Origin: Maniola hyperantus | Taxonomy: Eukaryota; Arthropoda; Insecta; Lepidoptera; Nymphalidae | Length of the DNA: 64,000 nucleotides | Direction of reading: 5' to 3' | Assembly: GCF_902806685.2 (NCBI RefSeq) | Contig: NC_048553.1 | Coordinates: 2,277,099 to 2,341,098 of the forward strand | Shown: positions 43,854-52,565 of the stretch, piece by piece | Position numbering within the stretch: position 1 is the first letter of the stretch | Layout of the letters: each line of letters starts with the position of its first letter | The notes under the pieces: generated by a model | What the model was told of the DNA's origin: nothing | Databases searched by the model: none | Seen by the model: only the letters and a program-made list of their open reading frames with translations | Made by a program: the position numbers and the translations under genes

Positions 43854-43984
43854 CGAGCTTTAGGTAAGCTTGTTCGTCGAGCAATTTATTTGTGTGGAGA
43901 CTCAACTATAAACTTAAGAAGGTAGGTAATTTTAATGGCAAACCGCAAACCTCCGCAAAATTGTAGGAAAGGTAAGCTCGCACA

Positions 43985-44600
43985 GAAAAATTTCACCGCG
44001 CGATTGTTTTCTGTCACACGCAGAATACGGTATTTGACAACTAGTCAAATCAGTACCTAACTTTTATCAAACGTCAAAACGCGCGCTTAGTGTGCGAGAT
44101 TCTATGAAATACCGGTGTGTGACGTCACAATCATTTGACGTGCTTTTTTTAGTTTAATCGATAATTTAAAAAGGTCATTACTTATTACACTTAAAACCAA
44201 CAAAGGACGTGGATTTTACGTATTTTGGAAACCCTCTATTCAATAATCACTGAGTCAAATACCCAATTCTCTGACAAAGAAATTGTATGAAGCTGTTCGC
44301 GCGCATTTTTTTCACTAGTGCATGCGGCTTCATACAATTGTGTCAACAATAAATTATTACTTAGGAGTTATTAAATAGAGGGTTTTCCAAAATTTGTTAA
44401 ATCCAAATAAATTATCGAACTAACTTTAAAATGCGTCAAATGTTTATGACGTCACGTCACATCTACGTGTTTCTTACAAGCTCCCTTACTAAGCGAGCGT
44501 TTTGATTTTTGATGAAAAGCATTGGACTAGCACCTAGTCACCATACCTATTCCATGTCACAGAATTCTGCGGATAAAATCGCGTGGCGAAAATTCGCAGT
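43985..44600. mobile_element. Large fold-back element FB8
   Basis: Imperfect arms of about 200 bases. 'cgcgcgattgttttctgtca' and 'atcaaacgtcaaaacgcgcg' on the left are mirrored by 'tgcggataaaatcgcgtggc' and 'gagcgttttgatttttgatg' on the right. 'tggaaaccctctatt' and 'aatagagggttttcca' mirror each other further in. Confidence 0.75.
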
Positions 44601-44803
44601 GCAGGCTTGACCTAAGACTTCGTGCTCAATCTAATTAACTTTTTCATTACTTCAAGCGTTTACAAAAAGTAATTACACTTGTTCAGTTACGTTCTCGCGT
44701 GGCGAAATTTGAGAAATGTTAGGGTAACTTTACAAAATGGTGTACTAAATAAAAAAATTGTTTTCATTAACTTTTCTGAAACTATTAAAACTATTAAACT
44801 AAG

Positions 44804-44852
44804 TAAAGTCTGAGCAAAGTCAAAGTTCGCTTTATAGATCTCAGCCTGAGTC
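44804..44852 (+). repeat. FB9 fragment
   Basis: 'gtctgagcaaagtcaaagtt' and 'tatagatctcagcctgagtc': one arm of the FB9 fold-back family. Confidence 0.65.
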
Positions 44853-45061
44853 GATAAGATGACCAAAATTCAAACCTTTGCTAAAAAAATACCTCTACAA
44901 TTGGTCTAAAATGTCCAAAACGAAAGCCAACAGAAAAGTGTCCAAAAAAAGTGCAAAACGGTGCAAAAATGATTTTTTCCGCTATATCTCTTAAATAAAA
45001 ATGGTCAACGTTTCCTAACAAAGTAATATTAGGGGTACTGATTCCAAGGTCTCTTTCGCAG

Positions 45062-45219
45062 ATGACAATCGTCCTGTGGTGCCTGGGTATGAAGTTGAGC
45101 ACGTTCAGAACCTCACCACGTTGCCTGAAGATGAGGCGGTAGTGGCCATGATGGGGTGGCCGCGCGCTGGGGAGATCACCCGCGCGCAGCTTAGGATTAA
45201 GGAGAGCAAGGAGTTTAAG
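45062..45219 (+). CDS. Calx: Calx exon 2 of 7 seen (end of Calx-beta 2, loop)
   Basis: The 158-base exon begins with AT, completing an Asp codon with the G of the previous exon, and reads DDNRPVVPGYEVEHVQNLTT, later AVVAMMGWPRAGEITRAQLR, I-K-E-S-K-E-F-K. The final IKESKEFK leads into the conserved N-T-V-D-K-L of the next exon, as in other NCX proteins. Acceptor ctctttcgcag, donor AAG|gtaaac, ending in phase 0. The residues after the junction with the previous exon (D-D-N-R-P-V-V-P) lie in the less conserved tip of the domain, where insect Calx is known to vary by splicing. Only one version of this exon is visible here. Confidence 0.93.
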
Positions 45220-45235
45220 GTAAACTAGTACTTTT

Positions 45236-45415
45236 TAGGGTTCCGTCAAGAAACCTACAGGGCACGTTCCCGTTGACCTAGAATCATGAAATTAGGCAGG
45301 TAGATAATGGTTAACACCCACTGAGATTTTTAGCTCTATCATTTGTATGGGATAACGGAACAAAGAGAGCGCTATACTAACTTCTTTACGTCGATAGAGT
45401 ATAACAAACGGAAGT
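45236..45415. repeat. R1 fragment and shared short repeat
   Basis: 45236-45307 is R1 ('ttagggttccgtcaagaaac', 'gttgacctagaatcatgaaa') lacking its (TGTC)n part. 45308-45415 matches 36714-36830 inverted. Confidence 0.65.
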
Positions 45416-45696
45416 CCTCATGGATATCCGTAATTCCGTAGCAGATTCCCATAGCGGACTCCTGCCGGCACAAACCCCTCCTACATCCAACTTGGAGTAC
45501 AATTTGGAGGATTCAAGTCGTATATAGTACCCGTTTTTTGGGTCTACCACTCCAGCCGCTCTTTCTTGCCAACCTTCCCTTACCTCTATTACCTTACCTG
45601 AATTCCTGGATCAGAATTCTAAAGTGAGAACTCCAATTGTGATTGTGACAATCTCCATTACCATGTCACACAAGGTTAACTATAGTGCTGACTCCT

Positions 45697-45742
45697 GGCA
45701 CATGACTTGTATGAGATTTGGCACATGACTTGTATGAGATTT
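45697..45742 (+). repeat. 23-base tandem duplication
   Basis: 'ggcacatgacttgtatgaga' with the following 'ttt' occurs twice in immediate succession. Confidence 0.9.
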
Positions 45743-45990
45743 ATAAATTGGTGCTCGTTGATTTTGTTCTGAATGTACTTTGAGATTTCCATATACTACA
45801 ATTTGTGAAATAAACTAATTTAGTCCACTGCTACACATCTGCTGGATCGGGTCTAATGAAATTCACCTTATTTGACCATACCTACATTTTTGACCTTGAA
45901 TTCTTAATAGAATTCTCACACTCTGAATTTCATATCGCCTAACGAAAATTGGATCGAATTTTCATGATGAACAATAAATTAATTTTTCAG

Positions 45991-46090
45991 AACACTGTAG
46001 ATAAATTAGTGCAAAGAGCGAACGCATCAATCATAATCGGGACGTCGTCATGGAAGGAGCAGTTCGCAGAAGCTTTTTCGGCGAATCCTG
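45991..46090 (+). CDS. Calx: Calx exon 3 of 7 seen (loop before the C-terminal membrane half)
   Basis: 100 bases, acceptor aatttttcag, donor G|gtaagt. Translation NTVDKLVQRANASIIIGTSS, W-K-E-Q-F-A-E-A-F-S-A-N-P. The N-T-V-D-K-L and S-S-W-K-E-Q-F motifs are strongly conserved across Na+/Ca2+ exchangers just before the C-terminal membrane segments. Starts in phase 0 and ends after base 1 of a codon (completed to Asp by the next exon). Confidence 0.94.
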
Positions 46091-46130
46091 GTAAGTAACA
46101 TGTTTTATCAATAATGTTGAGGATGATTCA

Positions 46131-46380
46131 TTAATTCATCATCAATTCAATCATTAGCAGTATCCGGAAAATATCAAGAGTAAAATACAATTTGGAGAAA
46201 TTCGTGCTAAAAAGTTTTACGAGACATTTCAGAGCTGTTAATCCAAAGGCCACATCTGGAGAGAAAAGGCTAGCTAATTTTTTGCGCAAAGATTTAGCCT
46301 GGCTGTCCAGCTCGGCAACGCAGGCTGTATTCTTGGCACCATTCCACATGGGCATGATTTGTACAGTAATTAGTTAAGGC
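46131..46380. other. Intronic stretch with overlapping open frames, unassigned
   Basis: Open frames of 61 (plus, 46192-46377) and 74 codons (minus, 46131-46355) overlap. Neither shows a motif I can name. A transposon remnant is possible. Confidence 0.35.
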
Positions 46381-46399
46381 TAGCTTTAAATTTTATTTT

Positions 46400-46616
46400 A
46401 ACACTAGCTTTGCTCGCCACTTCGTCCGCGTGGACTACACAAATTTCAAACCCCTATTTCACCTCCTCAGGGACAGAATTTTCAAAGATCCTTTCTTAGC
46501 GTAATGGCTATCTGCATGCCAAATTTCAGCCCCGATCCGTCCTGTAGTTGGAGCTGTGCGTTGATAGATCAGTCAGTCAGTCAGTCAGTCACCTTTTCCT
46601 TTTATATATTTAGAAG
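46400..46616 (-). mobile_element. HLa Helitron-like element
   Basis: Minus strand: 3' end 'gcgagcaaagCTAG'+T at the left; 5' end TCTAAATATATAAAAGG at 46612 on the right. Confidence 0.7.
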
Positions 46617-46683
46617 AAGAAGATAGAAGATTTTCAATAAGATTTTTTAGAGATATATTATTTGTAGAAGCTTATCAAATACT

Positions 46684-46918
46684 AGCTTATGCTCGCGACT
46701 TCGTCCGCGTGGACTACAAAATTTCAAAACCCTATTTCACCCCCTTAGGAGTTGAGATTTCAAAAATCCTTTCTTAGCGGATGCCTACGTCATAATAGCT
46801 ACCTGCATGCCAAATTTCAGCCCGATCCGTCCAGTAGTTTGAGCTGTGCGTTGATAGATCAGTCAGTCAGTCAGTCAGTCAGTCAGTCAGTCAGTCACCT
46901 TTCCCTTTTATATATATA
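46684..46918 (-). mobile_element. HLa Helitron-like element, second tandem copy
   Basis: Same orientation as its neighbour, with an expanded (AGTC)n run (46859-46898). 5' end A|TCTATATATATAAAAGG. It ends about 75 bases before the acceptor of the next Calx exon. Confidence 0.7.
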
Positions 46919-46995
46919 GATTAATTATCAGAGTACCTACTATTATGTTGATTTATGTTAAATTTTATGGGTCTTACATTACTTTTCTGATTTAG

Positions 46996-47088
46996 ATAAC
47001 CCCGACGAACCCCCCTCAATTGCGGACTACGTGCTTCACATACTCACAGTTTTCTGGAAAATTATATTCGCCTTCATACCACCAACAG
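46996..47088 (+). CDS. Calx: Calx exon 4 of 7 seen (first C-terminal membrane segment)
   Basis: 93 bases, acceptor tgatttag, donor CAG|gtaatt. Starts by completing Asp and reads NPDEPPSIADYVLHILTVFW, K-I-I-F-A-F-I-P-P-T. The run YVLHILTVFWKIIFAFIPP is a membrane-spanning helix that opens the C-terminal bundle; the D-Y-V...F-x-x-P-P-T framework is conserved in NCX. The acidic stretch seen just before it in vertebrate NCX is short here (N-P-D-E). Ends after base 1 of a codon. Confidence 0.94.
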
Positions 47089-47573
47089 GTAATTTACAAT
47101 TACTCATCATCACGATTTTATAAATTTTCATCAAGTGCTTTGCATGTGCCTGTTTGGTTCTTCACAATAATGATTTTAAGCTTATTACTGTTATCGCACT
47201 TGTAATTACCGCCTTTTGAAACGGAAGTCAACGTGATCTGTTGCATCGATATCTTGAGTCAATTTGTATAAATGCGGGTTTTTAATTGGGTGACGTGGTA
47301 GCGGCCAGTAGGGCAAGCGCAGCATAGTCAATCCGAAACAACACGGGCTTAAGCAGTCTCGTTCCAAATCGAGACTCGAACAACTATTAATTAATGCTTT
47401 TTGCGTTTAGCTCACCATTTTGATTGAGGTTGCAATAGCAATTGTGCCCTAATCAAGTTAATATTGCAGTTAGGTTATTATAAAAGGTTAGTGGTCACGC
47501 ATTAGATTTAGCTTCATCAAAGAATTTTTTCATTCAACCATCTGATTTAAGACTCTTGTATGCTTCTATATAG
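47089..47573 (+). other. Calx intron, no recognised insert
   Basis: 485 bases from gtaatt to tctatatag. A GC-richer patch near 47285-47345 shows nothing I can name. Confidence 0.8.
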
Positions 47574-47732
47574 ACATCGGCGGTGGATACCTCTGCTTCG
47601 TAGTGTCAATCATCTGCATCGGCCTGGTGACGGCCATCATCGGTGATGTGGCCTCACACTTCGGCTGCAGCCTCGGCATTAAAGACTCAGTCACTGCCAT
47701 CTTATTCGTTGCTCTGGGGACGAGTATACCTG
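47574..47732 (+). CDS. Calx: Calx exon 5 of 7 seen (membrane segments, start of alpha-2)
   Basis: 159 bases, acceptor tctatatag, donor TG|gtaagg. It reads IGGGYLCFVVSIICIGLVTA, then IIGDVASHFGCSLGIKDSVT, A-I-L-F-V-A-L-G-T-S-I-P. The first hydrophobic run is a membrane helix. A-S-H-F-G-C is the conserved loop. V-A-L-G-T-S-I-P with D-T-F-A-S-K of the next exon is the alpha-2 repeat, whose Ser and Asp help form the ion-binding site. The donor lies in a 21-base tandem duplication (47725-47766) whose second copy has CT in place of GT, so only the first can splice normally. Confidence 0.95.
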
Positions 47733-47766
47733 GTAAGGCTTTGACTATACCTGCTAAGGCTTTGAG
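47725..47766 (+). repeat. 21-base tandem duplication across a Calx splice donor
   Basis: 'tatacctggtaaggctttga'+c is followed directly by 'tatacctgctaaggctttga'+g. The unit spans the last 8 exon bases and the donor. Confidence 0.92.
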
Positions 47767-48041
47767 TTTAAAGTTGCGTTTATTTCCCTTTGTAAGTCAC
47801 TATTTGTTCGTTTCCAAATAAGCGCTTGACTGCGTTCTCGTTAACTGGTAAGTATTTAATGATGCACTCTAAGATGGAAAAGTGCAATCGGTTTATACGC
47901 GAAATTGTACTGGAAAATTAAGTCACTTAGCGGACAGATAATATATCAGTGGCGTTTTGGATAAGGACTTATACCAATACCCAAATCAAATGTATTAATT
48001 TCAGTTATCGGAATGTAAGCTATTGTGGATCTGGTTATTAG

Positions 48042-48474
48042 TATTTTTAGGGTTCCGTACCTCAAAAGGAAAAACGGAACCCTTATAGGATCACTTTGTT
48101 GTCTGTCTGTCTGTCTGTCAAGAAACCTACAGGGTACTTCCCGTTGACCTAGAATCATGAAATTTGGCAGGTAGGTAGATCTTATAGCTGACATTTGGGG
48201 AAAAATCTGAAAACCGTGAATTTAGGGTTAGATCACACAAAAAAAATTAAATTGTGGTCATGGACTAATAATTAGTATTTTCAACTTTTGAAGTAAGTGA
48301 CCATATCAAGTGGGGTATCATATGAAAGGTCTTCACCTGTACATTCTAAAACAGATTTTTATTTATTTTTATGCATCATAGTTTTTGAATTATCGTGCAA
48401 AATGTCGAAAAATACGACTGTAGTACGGAACCCTCATTGCGCGAGCCTAACTCGCACTTGGCCGGTTTTTTATA
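48042..48474 (+). repeat. R1 interspersed repeat, full length
   Basis: A well-preserved reference copy from 'ttagggttccgtacctcaaa' to 'aactcgcacttggccggttt', inside a Calx intron. Confidence 0.85.
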
Positions 48475-48912
48475 TGTGCCGCTACTTTCTCAAGGCTACA
48501 CTTTCAACCGAAGACGACAGTTCTAGACGTACGTGCATTCATTCTTTGGAAAGCCTTTTTATGTAAGCTATTTTATTTCCAAATCTAAACAATAAAACTG
48601 GCAAGATAGTTGATGTAGGTGCCTACTTTTACAACTGTTTATTAATTGGTAGCATCCATCATGACACACCGCCGTAGATAAGTGGTTATCCTCCGCGACT
48701 ATGATTTATAATGACATTATAATAGAGTGGCTGGCTCAAATGAAAAAAAATAGCATGCTCAAGAAAAAAAAAATTGTTAGAAATATCTTTTTGTCTCAGG
48801 AAGTCGCTTATCTTTAAAACAAAAATTGACTTTAAAAATATTATCGCTGTTTTTCTTTAGTGAAAGTCCAAGCATAACAATATTAGTATAGGTAGAGGTT
48901 TCTTATCCGGCC
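48475..48912. other. No recognised feature
   Basis: Intronic; no recurring repeat seen. Confidence 0.4.
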
Positions 48913-49090
48913 CTAAGGTTGAGATCTATAGAGCTCACTTTGACTTTGCTCAGACTTGAGACACTGCTAAATCGAGAAAGTGTTATATGTAGTGTATGAT
49001 AGTGTTATATCGCTGGCATAAATCTATCTCGTTCTAACTGAAACTTAATTCTGAGCAAAGTCAAATTGCGCTATTATAGAGTTCAGCCTC
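48913..49090. mobile_element. Fold-back MITE FB9, copy 1
   Basis: 'ttgagatctatagagctcac' and 'tttgactttgctcagacttg' are mirrored by 'ttctgagcaaagtcaaattg' and 'tatagagttcagcctca'. 'taaatcgaga' mirrors 'tctcgttcta' in the centre. Confidence 0.85.
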
Positions 49091-49269
49091 AATGTTCACG
49101 AGATGGCACACGTTTTGATGAAGTTACTTACTCAAGAATCCTGACAATCGGTAGTTTGGATTGTCAATAGAACCCCTTTCATTGCATTATTTTAATCACG
49201 GATTAGAGAAATGTACTCTCGTGATTTTAATGAATGTTTCTGTGTTTTTTTTCGTGATTAAGTAATCCA

Positions 49270-49496
49270 TATCCATACTAATATTATAAATGCGAAAGTG
49301 TGTCAGTCTGTCTGTCTGCTAGCTTTTCACGGCTCAACAGTTTAATCGATGTTGATGAAATTTGGTACGGAGTTAGCTTACATCCCGGGGATCCTTCCCC
49401 TAGGCTACATTTTATCCCGGAAAATCAAAGACTTCCCACCGGATTTTTGAAAACTCAAATCCACGCAGACGAAGTCGCGGGCATCATCTAGTATTA
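49270..49496 (+). mobile_element. HLb-type Helitron-like element
   Basis: A|TCCATACTAATATTATAAAT at the 5' end; 'gcgggcatcatCTAG'+T at the 3' end. It lies about 80 bases before a Calx acceptor. Confidence 0.75.
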
Positions 49497-49578
49497 ATAT
49501 AATCACGCAAATTGGTTCAGAACTCTTGGAGGAATTGGTGTTTGTTTTTGTAGTTGTTGAAAAGCCTGTTCCTTTCAG

Positions 49579-49750
49579 ATACCTTTGCAAGTAAGGTAGC
49601 AGCCATCCAGGACAAGCACGCGGATGCGTCAGTGGGCAACGTCACAGGGTCCAACGCTGTGAACGTCTTCCTGGGAATCGGCGTCGCGTGGACTTTGGCT
49701 GCCATAGTCCACTGGAGTAAAAACGAAACGTTTCACGTAGAACCTGGGAA
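49579..49750 (+). CDS. Calx: Calx exon 6 of 7 seen (alpha-2 repeat and next helix)
   Basis: 172 bases, acceptor cctttcag, donor GAA|gtaagt. After completing Asp it reads TFASKVAAIQDKHADASVGN, then VTGSNAVNVFLGIGVAWTLA, A-I-V-H-W-S-K-N-E-T-F-H-V-E-P-G. The D-T-F-A-S-K...A-D-A-S-V-G-N-V-T-G-S-N-A-V-N-V-F-L-G motif is the diagnostic alpha-2 repeat of Na+/Ca2+ exchangers. Its Ser, Asn and Asp residues contribute to Na+ and Ca2+ coordination, and all appear intact. Ends in phase 2 (AA, completed to Asn by the T of the last exon). Confidence 0.96.
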
Positions 49751-49799
49751 GTAAGTATTGGCTGAATGTTCATAATATGCCCTGTTTGAAGTCTTGTTT

Positions 49800-49915
49800 C
49801 ATGGAAGGCTCTTTAGGCTTCTGCTTGTCCCGCCAATTGCAATATTGGAACATTCAAGAGAAGAGTGAATAGACACCATCCTAAAGAGGCATTGCCTCGC
49901 AATGGATTTATTCAT
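49800..49915 (+). pseudogene. LINE reverse-transcriptase C-terminal remnant
   Basis: 49835-49910 reads NCNIGTFKRRVNRHHPKEAL, a variant of the NPGIFKTRVNRHL tail seen at 28208. It lies in a Calx intron. Confidence 0.6.
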
Positions 49916-49948
49916 TGTGTTGTGTTGATTATCTAATGTAGTAAAAAT

Positions 49949-50245
49949 CAGGGTGTAACCAAAACGCTGGTAAAACCGAAAACAGGTGACGGTACTGACG
50001 ATTACTAATATGATACCATAAAAAAATCCTATAATTTTGTAAAACTTTACGATATATTGCAAATAAAATATCTGACTGAAGCGGGGTATTGACCCAAGTT
50101 TTGCACGCTAAACATTGCGGGTTTGAAAAATACTAAATCACTAAAACTACAAAATGAGGCAAATGGTTATTGGTATTGGATTGTGTTTAGGTAGTATAAC
50201 AATAACGCTAAGTTTTTACTAGCGTTCTGGTTTGGGTGTACCCTG
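49949..50245. mobile_element. FB10 TIR MITE, copy 3
   Basis: 'CAGGGTGTAACCAAAACGCT' at the left; the right end 'agcgttctggtttgggtgta'+ccctg carries a small insertion. Internal 'aggcaaatggttattggtat' matches the full copy at 26390 inverted. Confidence 0.8.
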
Positions 50246-50547
50246 TGTGTATATCTACCTCAAGATGCCAGAACAAGTCGGTACATTTCATTTCCATGCG
50301 ATTTCATTCTCATTTGCGAAATGTCCTATTTAGTGCTTAATAGACTTGTGCAAGCAATCGCAGCGCAATGGATGATGATGTAGCCTAATGTACTGCGCGC
50401 CTCGGAAATTTTCGAAAAATCTATTCAATGCCTTGAACGTACATTAGGAATGGAATATAGGACGAATTTTCGAAGGATATCTCCCTTAGAATGTGTACCT
50501 ATCTATTAAAAATCTCTTGGCATAGTTTATATTCTGAAAATGACATC
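50246..50547. other. No recognised feature
   Basis: Intronic sequence without recurring repeats. Confidence 0.4.
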
Positions 50548-50819
50548 AGTACCCTTATTATAAATGCGAAAGTGTGTTTGTTTGTTGGTTTGTTGGTTTG
50601 TCCTTCAATCACGTCGCAAGGGTGCAACGGATTAACGTGAATTTTTGCACGGGTATAGATAAAGACCTTGAGAGTGACATAGGCAGAGATAATATATTAA
50701 CAAGTATAATATATTATCTCTGACATAGGCTACTTTTTATCCCTGAAAATCATAGAGTTCCCATGGGATTTTTAAAAAACTAATTCCACGCGGACGAAGT
50801 CGCGGGCATCAGCTAGTAG
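50548..50819 (+). mobile_element. HLb Helitron-like element with a palindromic insert
   Basis: 'acccttattataaatgcgaa' to 'gggcatcagCTAG'+T. It is interrupted at 50685-50720. Confidence 0.75.
50685..50720. repeat. 36-base palindromic insertion with 10-base duplication
   Basis: Flanked by 'tgacataggc' at 50675-50684 and 50721-50730, a stretch present once in every other HLb copy. The insert is a near-perfect hairpin: 'agagataatatatta' (50685-50699) pairs with 'taatatattatctct' (50707-50721). Confidence 0.9.
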
Positions 50820-51047
50820 GTTTTTAATTAGATTAGCTAGATAGATACATGTGTAATCTGCTCTGGGAATATCATAAGCCTACATTGTTAGATTAGTGTT
50901 TATTCTGCTGTAACAGATGTCTAGTTATATAAACGAGGTACTGGATACATGCGAAACCGTGTTCTGTGGAAATACGTTCTCTGTGCAGATCTACCTTACT
51001 ACCTATATCTAGCCGTAGACGATAATTAGTTAAAACGACATTTATCT

Positions 51048-51278
51048 GTACCCTTATTATAAATGCGAAAGTGTGTTTGTTTATTGGTTTGTTGGTTTAT
51101 CCTTCAATAACGTCACAACGGTGCAACGGATTAACGTGATTTTTTGCATGGGTATAGATAAAGACCTGGAGTGTGACATAGGCTATCCCGATATTTTTAT
51201 CCCGAAAAATCAAAGAGTTCCCACATGATTTTTAAAAATCTAATTCCACGCGGACGAAATCGCGGGCATCAGCTAGTT
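51048..51278 (+). mobile_element. HLb Helitron-like element
   Basis: 'acccttattataaatgcgaa' to 'gggcatcagCTAG'+T. Second copy in the same orientation in this intron, ending about 80 bases before the last Calx exon. Confidence 0.75.
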
Positions 51279-51360
51279 ATTAATATTTCGATTTTCAATC
51301 GGCTTTGAGATGTTCCCCATGTTAGTATGTTCCCACTTTTAATTAATATTTTGTTTACAG

Positions 51361-51565
51361 TTTAGCCTTCAGCGTTACCATGTTCTGCTCAGAAGCCGCC
51401 CTGGCTGTCCTAGTTCTAGTATTAAGAAGGAGAAAGTCCGTTGGTGGCGAGTTGGGAGGACCCCGTGGTATCAAAATCGTTACATCTATGTTCTTTTTCT
51501 CTCTATGGCTCATCTATCTTACTATGTCCACTTTAGAAGCTTATGGTTTTATTAAAGGGTTTTAA
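51361..51565 (+). CDS. Calx: Calx terminal coding exon, 7 of 7
   Basis: Acceptor ttgtttacag; the first T completes Asn. It reads LAFSVTMFCSEAALAVLVLV, L-R-R-R-K-S-V-G-G-E-L-G-G-P-R-G, then IKIVTSMFFFSLWLIYLTMS, T-L-E-A-Y-G-F-I-K-G-F and TAA at 51563-51565. Two membrane helices flank the R-R-R-K...G-G-E-L-G-G-P loop, and the C-terminal S-x-L-E-A-Y-x-x-I-K-G-F is the conserved NCX ending. The seven exons together give 326 codons with stop and no frame break, so this part of the gene appears intact. Confidence 0.96.
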
Positions 51566-52331
51566 ATCTATTGAAAGATATTTTATTGATGGTATAAAGT
51601 GCTGTTCGTTCAAGGATCGTAGTGCTATTCTCTAACACAGCTTCGACAACGCTGACACAACGATGTATCATGTAATAAAACACTTTGTAAAACCAACAGT
51701 TTTTTACACGATATTCAAATTAAGTTATTATATTATTGGTTGTCACTGAATCATTTTTGATTGTGAAGTTATCCAATCATCGAGAAAATGTATTTAAATT
51801 AGCGAATCGAAAAAATTACTTTGATATACTTAACTATCATATTATACTAAGTCGCTAAGTATTCGCCAAATCGTCCATCATTGCAGCCCACTTCGGAGAT
51901 GGTGATATTTTTGTATTTGGCATGATAACTAATTTGATCATCGAATAGCGTTTCGAAAAATATGTATGAACGGCAAATTCAACGACGATACAGTGTTAGA
52001 GAATAACACAGATCAAATGAATGTGCAAAAAAGAACATATAAAATGTTTTACATGTGGGAATAGATATTTAAATAACGTTTTTTTGTGAATAGAATGTAG
52101 AAGGCATTAAAATATTTTCCTATTTGAATTGGGCGTCCAATTATTGTCATTGACAAACTAACGGCTTAGTTAAATACAAGACTAAAGTTCTTGTTACTCA
52201 GCAACGGGAAAATAATAATTCTTGTAGGTCGACAGTCGACACCCAGCAAATATTTCTGGTGGTTAATAATATTTATTGCAGATTACATGAAATATAATTT
52301 TGATCTAATCCCAGGCGAAAATCTATGGCTG
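51566..52331 (+). other. Calx 3' UTR (start), end not determined
   Basis: AT-rich sequence after the stop without coding or recurring repeats. A poly(A) signal occurs 109 bases after the stop. Confidence 0.6.
51674..51679 (+). terminator. Candidate proximal poly(A) signal of Calx
   Basis: AATAAA 109 bases after the stop, followed within 30 bases by T-rich sequence ('cagttttttacacg'). Confidence 0.5.
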
Positions 52332-52565
52332 AGCTGAGGCTGAGTGAGATTTATAGAGAATATTTTGACTTTGCTCAGACTTAAGATTCAGATAAAATGA
52401 GACAGATTTATGCCATAGATATAACGCTGTGTCGTTTTAACAGTGTCTTAAGTTTGAGCAAAGTCAAAGTGCGCTCTATATATCTTAACCTGAAGACTCA
52501 CGTTCTTTGGCTTTGCTTAGACTTTACTTCTAAGTCCTAAAATGAGACAGGTTTATGTCAGAGAC
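52332..52565. mobile_element. FB9 fold-back MITE, copy 2, plus a partial copy
   Basis: 52332-52495 folds: 'gactttgctcagacttaaga' with 'tcttaagtttgagcaaagtc'-like right arm, 'aaaatgagacagatttatg' in the centre. 52498-52565 is an adjoining single arm ('tttgcttagactttacttct', 'aaaatgagacaggtttatgt'). Confidence 0.8.

Larger units (their letters stand above)
32442..45061 (+). other. Long Calx intron (12.6 kb)
   Basis: It starts gtatgt and ends ctctttcgcag. It contains the MITEs, LINE remnants and SINE listed separately. I saw no extra splice-flanked coding segment, although short alternative exons would be easy to miss. Confidence 0.85.

Noticed and set aside
46131..46377. Overlapping open frames on both strands near a Calx exon
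   Set aside because: No recognisable protein; exon-intron phasing of Calx does not allow them as coding exons. A transposon remnant is likelier but unproven.
46859..46898. CRISPR-like short repeats (AGTC)n
   Set aside because: A simple microsatellite expansion inside an HLa element in a eukaryotic genome.
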